DNA of 64,000 nucleotides from Simmondsia chinensis (taxonomy: Eukaryota > Streptophyta > Magnoliopsida > Caryophyllales > Simmondsiaceae): positions 20,755,212 to 20,819,211 of the forward strand of contig JAGTTD010000016.1 of NCBI GenBank assembly GCA_018398585.1. The letters are read 5' to 3'. A program made the position numbers and the translations under genes. Position 1 is the first letter of the stretch, and the number at the start of each line of letters is the position of its first letter. Positions 33,068 to 45,379 of the stretch are shown here, in pieces. The notes beneath the pieces are model-generated. The model was not told the origin of the DNA, made no database searches, and saw only the letters and a program-made list of their open reading frames with translations.

Positions 33068-35394
33068 TCCATAATCCTAGAGGTCATCAAATCAGATAAA
33101 CCAAATTAGCGCAAAATACACTCTAGGAAAGGCCATCCACTTGGTCATAGGCACAGGATAGGTCAATTTCAATGGCCATAAATTTCTTTTTGCCTCTTTT
33201 CATACATTTGAAAGCATGAAAGGCCTCATGGCCTATGATTATATTATCTTGGATAATTCTACCTTGGACAAAGGCGATTTGGGTTGGAGGGATAAGTTTA
33301 GGTATTAGGGGTTTAAGCCTATTAGAGATGACTTTGGAGAAAATTGTACACGAGAAATTACATAAATTAATAGGCCTTCGATGTCTAGGGTTTCAAGTGA
33401 AATCACTTTTGAGATCAAGGTAATATTTGTATTATTAAGGGATCTCAGGAGGTGACCACTTTCAAAGAAAGATTGAACAATAACCCATAATTAATCAGAG
33501 ATAATATCCCATAACTCACAATAAAAAATAACTAAAAGCCATCCGGGCCAAGAGCCTTATGAGCCCCCAACTGGAAAACTGCAGCCTTCACTTCTTCCCT
33601 AAGAATTTGTCTTCCCAACCTTCTATTCTCCTCCTCTGTGATAAGTAATGGAATAATGGTGGGACATTGAAAGGTCCACATGTTAGTAAAAGAGTAATTA
33701 CATATTATTGAAATATTTTTGGATGATCTCACCAATTTCTTTCTCATCTTCAGTCTAGGAACAGTGATCATTCTTAAGCTGCACAAGAAGATTTCTTCTC
33801 CCATGATGCATAGCTGAGGCATGGAAAAAACGAGAATTTCTGTCACCATGAGCCAATTAATCCTAGATCTCTGAAACCAGTATTGTTCTTCTCTCTCCCA
33901 ATATGCCTCAATAACCTTGTTGAGCATGTTCTCTTCTTTTATACTTATATTAGATAGCAGAACACTTTGAATGTATCGGAGTCTTGTCATAGCATTTTCA
34001 ATGTCTTTTTTCTCGTTCTCCTATTTCTGATGTTCCACTACACTTATTAAACTTTGGCCAAAAGGAGAACATCTTGGATGGTCTTTATATGTTTGAACAA
34101 TTGCTAGCCACTTGATCTTTACAATCTTCCTTCATCAACGACTTGCATTCAAACTTAACCTGCCTCTCACATGTAATCACCCAGAGGACAATGATCATAT
34201 CTTACCACAAGGAGAAGAGTAACTGAGACAAAGGGGGTTAATTGGAGCCATTGATGATTACAAACCAGTTTATCAATCCTCTTCCTAACCAAAGTACAAT
34301 TAGGCCTCTTATTAGTCTTACAACACAACCAACCAGTACGAGGAAGTTCCCCCAAGTCCACCCTATCATAAAAGTTCAGAAGAAGGGATGACTGGTGAAT
34401 GGACACCAGAGCACCCCATAATTTATCTTGCGGCAAGGATGTAGCATTAAAATCACCAGAAATTGCAATTGAGCCAGACAACCAAGAACATATCTCCATC
34501 ATCTTCGCTCAATACCGAGGTCAGAGGTGTCCAAAATTTTTCCAAGAATTAAAAAGTGGGTCCAGCATTTTCCTACGTTAACCATCTCAATCTTGGTAAT
34601 AATCGTTCTCTGAGAAGCTTCTGAGATGGATACACGATAGTCATCCTTCCACAATAAACCAAGACCACTTGCTAATCCTTCTTGATCCACACTGAAAACG
34701 TGTGGGAAATGGATGATACAAGCCATTCTTCTGGCATAGTCACTGTTCTATTTTGTTTCATATAAAAAATTATGCCTGGTCTCTGATTTCAGGATAAGTC
34801 CTAGAAAGCTCAAACTGTCAAAGATTGAACAAGTCCCCAACAATTCCAACATATAATACTCATGGCTAACAAGGTGGTTGTTGGGGGTCAACCGCCGCAA
34901 TCCCATTTAAAGAAAGCAAACTACAAGATCCCTCGTCCATCACCTCAACATCGAACAAAATTGGATTGAGAACAAATCAGAGTACCAAAGGATTCCTGAG
35001 GTTGATTACTTTGTCCATCCAATTCAGCCTTCCTCCTGGCTTATTTCTTCATATTTAACAGCCTTCACGAGTTAGAACTAGCTAATGCACTTCCCGGAGA
35101 AAACTGAGGCATAGAAGTAAGTTCATGATCAACCACTGCATCTATAAATAAACCCTCCATTAACCTCATATCGTCCTAGCATAATTAATGTGATTTTTGA
35201 TGTATAGAAGGAAAATACAAAGCTGTAAGAATTCCGTCATGATCTTGTCCCGAATAAGATGAAGGTTTTCTTCTAGATGGTTATGAAGGTTGGGATTAAG
35301 GCCAAGATGAGTAGCTCTCTAATCATCACAAAAATAGCCAGGATGGAAAGGAATGAAGCATCTTCACATAAGAAATAGGGCCTTTCAACAAATT

Positions 35395-35720
35395 AATCTC
35401 ACTGGTGCTACACAAGCTTTAACACTCAAGTGCAGTTGAAGTCTGAGAAACAGTAGCATATTTCTTTGATTTCCTAGAAATCAAAGAATCACCCAAGAAA
35501 ACATGAACACCCAAGACAAAGCGGCAAGAATCCCAACAAGTAGCCTAATCAACATTGGCAAATTCCTTCGAACAAAGAGGGGATATAGCCGAAAAGAAGA
35601 TTCCTTATCCTCGTGTATCTTTAAGATGTCGAAGAACTTGTGTAGCAGCCGCCATATGCATATCACTCGGCTAAGACTTAAACTAACTCAGGTCCCAACT
35701 ATACAAGAAATATTTGCGCA
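35395..35720 (-). pseudogene. Copia RNase H relic
   Basis: The minus strand reads HMAAATQVLRHLKDTRG and then, after stops, CWDSCRFVLGVHVFLGDSLISRKSKKYATVSQTST. This is the end of reverse transcriptase and the RNase H of a Copia element (usual wording GDSLISWKSKKQ and SSTEAEY). About 110 codons remain, flanked by LINE-A on the left and nothing recognised on the right. Confidence 0.7.
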
Positions 35721-36019
35721 TGTAATCGTCAGATAGAGTAATTGTTGTTGATGAGAGTTGGCTAAGTAGTGCTTTTTATGGAAAAAGGAAGGGCAGGCAG
35801 CATAGGTTACAATAATAATCGGCACTAATGAAGGGGTTATAAATTAAATCATACAAATAAAAGTGCACAAGACATAATACATATTAACTATAAGAATATG
35901 ACAAATAATTAGAGATCAAAGTTTGATTACAAAAAAACCAGATTTTATACTAATTGTGATATTAAATATGAGGTGATTTCTAAACTTCAATTCCTTACAT
36001 TCTTTCCTCCTTAAAAGAA
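35721..36019. other. AT-rich spacer
   Basis: No gene or element end is recognised. Confidence 0.4.
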
Positions 36020-36660
36020 GTTTAATTCTCAACAAAGTGAGGGTCCTGGTGATAAATGATAGATGTTTAAAGACAAGTAACTTGACAATCTCATGTAAGT
36101 ATAAACTTGCGAGCTTGTCCAGATTTTAGGTGATTTTTATCGATAAAAACTGCACAACGTTTGTCAAGCGATCCATGATCAACCAAAACACATTATACCC
36201 TTTTGCTATCCATGGTAGCCGAAACCACGAAATTCTTTACAACATTCTCCCTCTTCCACTCTAATGTAGGCAGTGGTTGAAGCACACCCGCTAACTTTTA
36301 GTGTTCTGGTTTGATATGTCGACATGTGAGGAATTTAGCTACAAACTAAGCATTGCCTTGCTAAATGTTCCAACAATACTTTCCACAAAGATTATGACAC
36401 ATCTTAGTTCCATCTAATTGCACAAAATAACTCAAGCTACGAGCCTCCTCCAATAACTCCCTCTTGAATGGGGAATTGTTGGGGATACATAGCCATAGTG
36501 TGCCACTTAGAAGACAATTACGGAGTAAATCCCAACTTAGCAAACCAATCTATCACCATATTTGCTTTCCTTAACATGATTAACCTTACACAGTCACACC
36601 TTCTGATCATGGAGATGGTTTGATCAAATGATGCAATCGATCTCTTGCTCATATTGGTTC
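36020..36660 (-). pseudogene. Gypsy RNase H-integrase relic
   Basis: From right to left the minus strand gives IPHSR-GSYWR and LEEARSLSYFVQLDGTKM (the zinc-binding arm of integrase), a knuckle-like ARQCLVC, then KGYNVFWLIMDRLTNVV, QFLSIKIT and LDKLASLYLHEIVKL. These match the Gypsy integrase wording WVIVDRLTKSAHF and LAxLYxxEIVRLHG. Stops and frameshifts are frequent; gag, protease and most of RT are missing. Confidence 0.65.
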
Positions 36661-37035
36661 AACCGAGATCACATGAGCATCACCCATGACCCTCTATCAC
36701 CGCATCTATGAGCACCTCTTTGCCATTTTTTATAATGGATCCCATTGTCGCTCCCTGCCTCATTTTGGCCCATCAAAGCTAAATTTAAGGAAATCAGTGG
36801 CATGCTTTGCACAACTGGATCCATCTAACACTACAGGTACTTAAACTTGTTTTGCTTACAACATAGTTAGGGAGTTCTATATTTAACTTGTCTTTACTAT
36901 TCCATTAAATCTAGTCCCACTTAGCTACCGGATCAGATTTAAGTGAAACTTTCCTTCTGCCTTTGAAAACTATTTAGTCCCTGTGTTTTCGAATTTGTAA
37001 GAGGCTACAATCCACTTTACCAAGCCGGGGGCAAT

Positions 37036-37078
<43 letters not shown>

Positions 37079-37259
37079 TGTGTGGATGCTTGTAAGCATT
37101 GCAATTAGAGAGTTCTTTTTGGATGTTACGTTTCACCCACTTTTGTCTAATTCACTCATTTTTAAACCCCCTACAATCCCTTACAGACAAGAATAGATGA
37201 TCCAAATTAATATTAAGCTTTCAAATCCTATTTAAATCCTAATGATTTCCTATCTTTCT
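36661..37259. other. Spacer with a 39-T tract
   Basis: No coding homology. A run of 39 T (37039-37077) is followed on the plus strand by GTGTGTGGATGCTTG. It could be the poly(A) of a minus-oriented retroposon, possibly of LINE-C, whose 3' UTR would then be about 37080-37260. Confidence 0.4.
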
Positions 37260-38470
37260 ATTCAAGACTTTGAGCTAACTAAGTGGCTGATGTGACCCTA
37301 AAATCATAACAGGATGATAAACTGCAATAAAAGCTATTGTGACCACTATTTTTTAGAATTGGGATCCCCATTATTTTCATATAGATATCTTGAGGAAATT
37401 TTTCTAGAAGTTTCTTCTTACTCCATCCTTTATTAACGATAAAATGTTGGACTCTAAAGTCTACATTCATGTCCTTGTCATTCCTCGGGACTAGGAGATC
37501 TAGGGGTTATGAGTGGCACCATCTTTCGCACCAAATGAAACAAAGTTTCCATCTCCAACTTCACTTTAAGATATCTCTATGTGCAATAACATTTTGCTGT
37601 ATTGTGAATGCATAGATATTACGGGTGACGACAAAGAAATCACCATTTAAAAGGTATTTGGTTGCCATTGATGTTACCCAAATGTTGTGAGGTTGAGCCA
37701 AGATCTTCCATCCTAGCTTAAGCATGAAGGGTTTATCAATCTCCTCCATCTTACACAAACCCAGACCTTCTATACTCTTCAATCTACAAATTTGATCCTA
37801 TGAAACGAGTTTCAGTTTCCTAGAGTCTTCACCATTGTTCCAAAACAAATCTCTAAAAATAATATGCCAATCTAATTCTCTATATATAGTCTTAGGAATT
37901 TGAAAATATTGCAGCAGAGTTTCAAGGGCTGAATGGATGAGGATAGAACAACTTGCCTTATAGCATGTTCAGTTTTAAGTAGACAATTTTGTGTTGGGAC
38001 AATTGGTAATTTCTTTAAATGAAAAGGAAGTTACGCGACCTTGAATCAGGGCATAACCAAGATATTTTCCCCTTCAGTCATTGGGGCTCCGAAGATGTCC
38101 TATAATCTAGTTCTAGTGTTGTTGTCTGCATTTCTTGAGAAAATAATCGATGATTTTGCCAAAGTTAATCATCTACCATGATTCCATGCAAAAGCAATCT
38201 AAAATCTTTTTAATAGAGCAACATGATCAGACCTTCCCTGACATAATAAGAAGTTGTCATTGGCAAATAACAGACAAGGGATGGCTGGGGCATGACAAGA
38301 AATTTTGACACCCATCTTACTCTTCTTGCTTTTCACACATATTTGGAGGTGCCAAACAAAGACACCAGTGCATAATATAAACAAGTAGGGAGACAGGGGA
38401 TCCTTTTGTGTCAACCTTCTCAAAATATGGAACATACCAGCAAGGTTGTCATCCATAAACATAAAGTAGG

Positions 38471-39183
38471 TGTTGGAAAAATTATGTATTTTATTGATTT
38501 AAAAATATTAACTACTTTTATATTATTTATATTGTTTCCAAAATACTTAATATTCAACATTAATATGATACTAATTTATGTTTTAAATGTTTGGAACATT
38601 TATTATTGTTGCATTGAAAGAGCAAATAACAATTAGTGAGATTAATTTGTCTTTGACCGGTTCATTCCATGAAGGATATAAATTAGGTACATACTTATTA
38701 CTATATAAGCATATGTGTTTGATGAGAAAATTGTACAACAATAATATGAAATATTTTATTCTTTCAATCCCCTCTACTCTTGTAAAAAATAGTGAGCTTT
38801 GTAGTTGTAGTTTGGGGATCTTTCATTGCTGCACTGATAGAGGTCTGACGGGTTGTTGAATCCTGGGAAAGGAGCGCATTTAAGCTTAATAGCAATACTC
38901 GTGCAGGAGGGGCATTTCCTTTCTAAGGAAAGCGTTCTCACGTGTCTCAACCCAAAAATATGTTTTCCTAAACTCCGTCCTCTGTTTAATTTGCCTAAAC
39001 ATTCTTGTTGTTATTTATATAGTATTATTGGTCTTGAATTTGACAGTGCTTGATTGGTGTTGTATTATATTTTTGTTTGTATAAGTATCCAACTTTTTAC
39101 GTTAGTCTCAAATTGAGATGTGTTAATATATATTGTTTCTTAATATATATTTTATATAATGAATACTACAAATATTTCCAACA
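38471..39183 (+). repeat. 5' LTR of the non-autonomous element
   Basis: 713 bp, AT-rich. It contains a short conserved block around 38845-38960 that is also in the other LTR; the matching short ORFs in both LTRs reflect the repeat and not a gene. Confidence 0.85.
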
Positions 39184-41048
39184 GTCTTAGAAAGGAAACT
39201 TTTGCCTTATTAAAATATTTGAAAATTTTAAATATTATTCAATATACTTTAATTTTTATCATATGGAAAACTATATTACCCTATCTCGTTTGTCAATTAA
39301 TTATATTGCTACATGAAAAAAAAAATAGTGGCTAGAGAGGAAATTCAAAGAAAATATTGAATAAAGGAAGAATTATCAGGATATTTCCCATTTCTTGTTA
39401 ATTTCCATTGAGAAAATTAGTGATTTGTAATATAATTATTTAATTAATATATGAAAAGAAATATAATGTCCACTTAATAATAATGTTGGACTTTGGTTGC
39501 AAAGTTTTATATCATGTGAACAGTGTAGTGAAAGACACAATGTGTCATATTACTGTTAAAATGTTTTTCTTTTGTTGTTTTAGATGGTCGTTTCTGTTTC
39601 ATTTGATACTAATATTATCAATTGTTGTGAGTATACATCACTTTAAGAAAACTTTACTTATTAATTTACTATCCTTACAAATTGAGAAACTTGGAAGGTT
39701 GACTAAGTCAAGTTGGCACTTTGATGATTTGTGATGGTTGAGATTTCGTATATTTGAACTTGAGTTTCTCTCAATGTATATTTGCATGTGTTGCTCTAGT
39801 GTTAAATTAAAAGAGATTAATATGATCACTCTTGTTGTAAATGTATAGTGTTTTTTTTTTTTTTTGGATGAAAATATACTAGTTTTAAAAGGAATTACTA
39901 TTGGTAGAATTATACCTAATTATTTTATTAATTTCTTTTGTACTTCGTCTCTATATGAGAAATTGAAGTATATAATTGTTTTGTGTTTGCTTTGAATCAA
40001 AGATGCATGAGGTATACTATGAGCAATTCTTTTAATAATTAGCCTAATACAATATGAATATGTGATGCTTTTATGATTGGACTCAATATCTAAAAATGAA
40101 TTGGTATTCTCTCACCAATGTAATTATGTTCATCTTATATACGAAAAAAAAAGGGATTGACCAAATATTTGATATGTTGAGAGAAATCTGTAAGTCAACT
40201 AACTGCACTCATTTGTGGGTCAATCCAAGTTAGTATGATCTGCATTTTAATCTTTGTATGACTATTAAAATGTGGGGGTAGTTTATCTCTCAAAAAAAAA
40301 AAAAAAAAGTTATATGACTTATGTTGCAATAGATGGGATCATGTCTGTTTGTGTTGATTATGAGTACTTTGAGAAGTAGTACAATTAAACCCAACAATTT
40401 AACTTGAATTTGCTTACGAAAGGGCAGATGTGTCTATGTGTTATTAATCATCGAGGGGAGTGGGACCGAAGCTCACAAATTAATCACTACAGTAGAAACC
40501 CGTCCTCAGAGGTATGGCGATCCCATAAACGAGGTTCAACGGGTACAAACAAAACTGATGGGTGGTTGAAAGAGCATAAATTATTTTAATTATAGCAGGG
40601 TATTTCTGGGTCCCATTCCTAAGGTGAGGTGCTCTTTACTGTGATATTTAAGGCAGAGTTTTTTAAAACCCTAAATGAACCTGAAGGCATATTATTAGCG
40701 GGGTGTTGATCACAGATCACTCTTGGAGGGTTCACCTACGTGAGTGTGGTGGTGAGGTCGCCACTGTGGGAAATGGGCTATTCCCTAATGACACTCATGA
40801 GACTGAATTTCGTACGCATGACCGTAACGCGCCCCACTGATAGAACTTTACAACTACCAGTATTCTGTGTGTGTGATGGGTCTAAACCTGACTACAAGGG
40901 GCCTAGTTCAAAGCTCTTATGCTACCATGGTTTCTTCGGGTTGAAGCTCGTTTACACTAAGTGTTGGTTCAAACCCGAAAGGTACCTACATGTATTAATA
41001 GAGTACAATGCTCACTAAGTTCTAAAATTTTTAAATCATGTGGGGGAT

Positions 41049-41761
41049 TGTTAGAAAAATTATGTATTTTATTGATTTAAAAATATTAACTATTTTTATA
41101 TCATTTATTTTGTTTTCAAAAGTACTCAATATTCAATATTAATATGATATTAATTTATGTTTTAAATGTTTGGAACATTTATTACCGTTGCATTTAAAGA
41201 GCAAATAACAATTAGTGAGATCAATTTGTGTTTGACCGGTTCATTCCATGAATGATATAAATTAGGTACATAATAATGACTATATATAAGCATATGTGTT
41301 TGATGAGAAAATTGTACAACAATAATATGAAATATTTTATTCTTTCAATCCCCTCTACTCTTGTAAAAAATAGTGAGCTTAATAATTGTAGTTCGGGGAT
41401 CTTTCATTGCTGCACTGATAGAGATCCGACGGGTTGTTGAATCCTGGGAAAGGAGCGTGTTTAAGCTTAATAGCAATACTCGTGCAGGAGGGGCATTTTC
41501 TTTCGAAGGAGAGCGTTCTCACGTGCCTCAACCCAAAGATATATTTTCCTAAACTCCGTCCTTTGTTTAATTTGCGTAAACATTCTTGTTATTTATATAG
41601 TATTATTGGTCATGAATTTGACAGTGTTTGATTGGTGTTGTATTATATTTTTGTTTGTATAAGTATCCAACTTATTATGTTAGTATCAAATTGAGATGTG
41701 TTAATATATATTGTTTCTTAATATATATTTTATATAATGAATACTATAAATATTTCCAACG
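41049..41761 (+). repeat. 3' LTR of the non-autonomous element
   Basis: 713 bp, aligned to 38471-39183 over its whole length with scattered substitutions and small indels. Its last base is G where the left LTR has A. Confidence 0.85.
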
Positions 41762-42180
41762 GTAGGAAATAAAAGTAACATATTGCATTATCTAGTTGAC
41801 TAATCTACAGCACGACTCTCCTAAGAAAGTGCCGCTATATCCTATCATGGTCCCTTTTCGTATTGGGCACTGGGAGCAACTACACTTCACTTGCTTGTCT
41901 TCCTGTTCAAGACATTCAAGACCTCATGAGCGAAAAGGATATTGTTATGGATAATATTGGCTTGGAAGGAAGGCACCCTAGATATGAAGGATAATCTTAC
42001 CCATGCCTGACCATAGTCTTTTGCTTGCACATTGGCGTCTACTTTGTGTATCACGTTACATAAACTAATCTTTCGATACTAATTAATGGTAACAAAAGCC
42101 TCAGTCTTTCAAATTCAAATGAGAAATTTATGGTTGATTTTTTTTTTTTTTTTCAAGATTTGTAATGTGATTTTAAAGAG

Positions 42181-42773
42181 TGTTAAAAATGTGCACTTGC
42201 AAGCGTACAAGTTCGTCGTAACTATTGGCGAGTATACAGATGTTGCATACAAAGAAAATTAGTTCAAAGCTAAAATCAACTTATTTTCAAGCGACTTTTG
42301 ATACCGGATTGTTCGGAAGATTTGAAGTAAATAATAAAAACCAATGAAAGGACAATTAAATTTAAGACAATCCATTAACCAAAGAAATTTAGGAAATTAA
42401 TTCGGGTCAACCAATCTTGGATCCAAGTATTACGTCTCTTTATGATAATGACTCTAGGAATTTAGGCTAAAACCTCCAAATTCATATTAACATTCAATTA
42501 AAGCTTAGGGTCATGAAGTCAAAAGACATATACCCATCTAACAACTCGAGTTATTGCATGGTTATCTCAATAGCACTAAGAAATTCTTATAAAATTTCTA
42601 ATTTAATATGAATTTACTTTAAAGATTCACGCTCAGGATTAGGTACAATCGCAACCCATGATCGCTTATGAAAAACTATTACACAAAAGTCTAGGTACAA
42701 GCACAAGATAAATTAAAAATTCAAGTATAGCTACACAAATATGAAAGAAACATAATCAAATAATCAAATCTCT

Positions 42774-42810
<37 letters not shown>

Positions 42811-43800
42811 GGTACAAAAAAGGGTAACGACAGTCATTATCGAATAAACATATAAATCTCATGATCCATATGACTAACCATCCTTCACCGCTAAGCTACG
42901 AGTCTAGTCCTCCATTAGAGTCTTACAAAACCCTACATAAGCAAAGAAAAGAGAGAAAAACTCATTGAGAATTCAACTTCTTTGATTGATGATGCCACAA
43001 TCCATTCTTCAATCTGTGTTCCCTTTTCATGCGCTTCGGCCTTCTTGGTGAAACTCGGTCTCTAATGACAACTCAGGAAAGGAGAAGAAACACTGGAGGA
43101 GAAAAAGTCCCCCAAAACCCTAGGCAAGTAGGGTTTTATAGAGAGACGGGCGAAGCAGAACAAGGCTGATCAATAAAACAAAAATATGATCAATTGGCCC
43201 TAAAAACAGTGTTTTATGGTGTTTTTAGATCCATCGAGGTTGTTTGCTTTATTTAGTTTATAATTAAGTGTGATGCGGTTAGGGGTATAAATGAGCCAAG
43301 CCGGCTCTGGAGCCCTCATAAGCCGGCTTGTCATAAAGCTCGGCTCGCTTTGAGCTCGACCCGAGCCGAGCGGGCTCATTCAGCTTATCGACCGAGCCTG
43401 AGCCTAGTGAAGCTCGAGCCCATTTTAGCATAACATCTTTGCTTAAATATTGTCCAATGAAGCCAGATTGGAGCCGAAATGAGCTGAACCGAGCTTAAAC
43501 GAGCCCAAACGAACCTATATTGAGCTTAAATAAGCCCAAATATTGCAAGCCTAATTTGAAGCTCGCCGAGCTTTGATCGACCGAGCCGAGCCGAGCCCGA
43601 ACTTTTGACGAGCCGAGCTCAAGCCTGAACTTTCAAAGCTCGACGAGCTTTGGGCCAAGCCCGAGTTGAGCTTAAAGGTAATGAGCCGAGCTTCGAGCCT
43701 GGCAGGCTCGGGCTCGGCTCGGCTCGGCTCGGCTCAAATACACCCCTAGATGCAGTTGTCGTAAAAGGTTAAACAAAAACACCTGCGACATGGACTTACC
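42181..43800 (-). repeat. Probable solo LTR of a Gypsy (Athila-like) element
   Basis: The plus-strand start TGTTAAAAATGTGCACTTGC is, on the minus strand, GCAAGTGCACATTTTTAACA, like Athila LTR 3' ends. A TATA-like CTATAAAACCC (minus, about 43130-43142) lies inside. It contains a run of 30 G (42779-42808) and is split by an hAT element (43280-43748). The right boundary is not clear and no target duplication was found. Confidence 0.45.
43280..43748. mobile_element. hAT-type non-autonomous element, GAGCC family
   Basis: 469 bp with ends TAGGGGTATAAATGAGCC and, inverted, TAGGGGTGTATTTGAGCC. Flanks GATGCGGT and GATGCAGT are an 8-bp duplication with one mismatch. Both arms are packed with GAGCCGAGC/GGCTCGGCTC words, ending in a fourfold GGCTC run, and the core is short. 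Confidence 0.9.
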
Positions 43801-44099
43801 GCTACTAGAAAGTGAGCCTAATTACCGCACGTCTTTGACCTCAACCACTCACCGTTTTCGGAGAAATGGTTGTTGTATATTGGTATATTTGACTTCAGTG
43901 GTACCGTGAGTTCTGCTTATACTTTAATTAAGAAGACTTTTGTTAAGTATTTTTCTGGATTATATATATATATATATATACATGATAAAAAATAAAAGGA
44001 TATAGACCTAACTCAAGTGACAATTACTGTGACAGAGCAGGGCTCATAAACACCTTTCCTTGTATATTTAAAAGTTAGGAACTGGGGTTGATTCAAACC

Positions 44100-45114
44100 T
44101 AAGAGCTCAGCAGTCCACTTACAAGCTTGAGTTAATCAGGTTTTCAAGCCTAGCACCCTTGACTTATAATAACGTGAATGCATTAAGGTTTGACAAAATT
44201 AAGGAAGAGCAAACCCTATTTAGGTCACTGAGTTAGGACCAACACAATCAAGGTCAAGCCTTGGCCGTCAAAGCCCAAAACAATGGCGTGACCCTAAGTT
44301 CACCTGACTTATAAATCAGTGACAGTAATGTTAAAACCAATGCAATCAAGGTCAAGCCATGGCTGTCAAAGCCTTAAGCTAAAGCCTCAATTCTTAACTC
44401 GTTGAAATTTTGGAACAAATTAAAATTGGAAGTTCATACCTGAAACCCAAGAAATTATATTACCGATGAAGCAAGTACAGCAAGTTCTATGTTAATCTAA
44501 GCTATGCTAAGTTATACGACTCCTCAGAAAAAGCACAAATGTTCTATAAAGAAAACTTAAAGAAGTTTTGTATTGAGTGGGTATATTATTTTGGACTGAT
44601 GCAAAGTCCTTTATTTATAGAAACGAAAAAATAACAGCTGCTCCTATTTCTGCGGCAACTTCACCCACATTTGGCCACTAAGCTTTTTTTTTGGACGCAT
44701 GAATCTTCAATGAACATGTCCTAAATTCAATATTGGAGGGAAATACTTGGTGCCAACGTCCGTAATCTTAGCGGAAGTCCCTTCTAGAAACCCCACGTCC
44801 TCTTGGATTAAGCTCATTGCCCAAGTATTTGAGATTGCACTCCAAGTAACTACCTTGAGCCTGGAAACCACCTGTCTTGCATCTTTCTTTGCAGTCCCTT
44901 GAACTCAACTCCTTTTACCCTTCAATCATCTCGAGTCCTTGAGTGATTAATACCCTTGTCATAGTGATCGTCTCCTCAGAATGCTGACCTCAAGACACTG
45001 TTACTTTAGCACCTAAAAGCTTGTTTCTCCTTGAGGGAGGCCTCACTTGTTAAGCATGTGGCACTTTACTCAAAACAATGCCGTCCCAACCCTTTCGAAA
45101 TTAGAGTATAAACA
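44100..45114 (-). repeat. 3' LTR of the Tat element
   Basis: The right edge is set by AAACA at 45110-45114 next to the polypurine tract; on the minus strand the LTR starts TGTTTATACTC. A TATA-like TTCTATAAATAAAGG (minus, about 44611-44625) marks the promoter. Inside, a ~105-bp unit containing CAATCAAGGTCAAGCC is repeated directly (44231 and 44340). The left edge is uncertain by about 100 bp. Confidence 0.55.
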
Positions 45115-45237
45115 AATGCCCCCCTTTTAGCTGTTGGTAAATTTAAATTTATAATGGGTAAAATCTGCCTAATTTGACCCTCAACGGTTACAGGGAGCTG
45201 GAGAGAACACTAGCCTCTTACTCTTCCTTCTTGTGTG

Positions 45238-45249
45238 TCTATAAGTATG
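45238..45249 (+). promoter_or_regulatory. TATA-like box for the antisense PMD gene
   Basis: TCTATAAGTATG lies on the plus strand 110 bp inside the element's 3' LTR edge and about 140 bp before the first PMD-region codons. It could start antisense transcription. This is a sequence match only. Confidence 0.4.
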
Positions 45250-45379
45250 AAAGTTAGGGCTCGAAATTTTCACTTTTCTGCTGTGTTCTCTCTTTCAAGC
45301 GCTCTTGCAAATTCTTACCTTTGTTCTTGAATCTCTGAATCTTGATCCAATTCTGCTTTCCATCCTTCGCTTCCTCTGA

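Larger units (their letters stand above)
21237..35390 (-). pseudogene. LINE-A: old LINE ORF2 relic, split into at least four pieces
   Basis: Pieces from 5' to 3' on the minus strand: 35390-33076 (an ORF1 tail; endonuclease with GDFNAT near 34450 and DHCPLG near 34180; the start of RT with ALGPDGF near 33540, and IIIGHEAFHAFKCMKRGKKKFMAI near 33200); 32577-32159 (RT palm with a changed catalytic box, FTYDS in place of FADDS); 29834-29235 (WKANLLSHVGREVLIKAIL, RWNLDSGNSICIWAIPW); 21447-21237 (NHNLVDSLF, WHFTKDNVYYVKSGYYKW). Together these follow the order of a plant L1-type ORF2. The gaps are exactly the later insertions listed separately, and the protein reads through at each junction. Stops are frequent. 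The zf-RVT end and the poly(A) are lost at 21237. Confidence 0.82.
38471..41761 (+). mobile_element. Complete non-autonomous LTR retrotransposon without gag or pol
   Basis: A perfect 5-bp target duplication GTAGG (38466-38470, 41762-41766) bounds 3,291 bp. Two LTRs of 713 bp each (38471-39183 and 41049-41761) are very similar, beginning TGTTGGAAAAATTATG or TGTTAGAAAAATTATG and ending TTCCAACA or TTCCAACG. A purine-rich tract TGTGGGGGAT (41039-41048) directly precedes the right LTR, which sets plus orientation. The 1,865-bp interior has no gag, protease, integrase or RT wording. No standard primer site is evident after the left LTR (GTCTTAGAAAGG follows). The size suits a small LARD-type element. 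Confidence 0.85.
37260..42100 (-). pseudogene. LINE-C: LINE ORF2 relic split by an LTR retrotransposon
   Basis: Pieces from 5' to 3' on the minus strand: 42100-41767 (AFLPSQ-like, ending in a stretch comparable to the RT region HEVLNxLNRK and the KLDMSKAYDRVEW neighbourhood, heavily decayed); 38462-38199 (RRLTQKDPLSPYLFILC and LLFANDNFLLC, RT palm with FAND instead of FADD); 37782-37561 (GLGLCKMEEIDKPFMLKLGWKIL); 37470-37279 (QHFIVNKGWSKKKLLEKFPQDI). The order fits a plant L1-type ORF2. The element at 38471-41761 interrupts it. Confidence 0.72.

Noticed and set aside
38853..41631. Two near-identical 65-codon ORFs (38853-39053 and 41434-41631)
   Set aside because: They are the same position in the two LTRs of one element. 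Similarity reflects the direct repeat, and the ORF has no motif.
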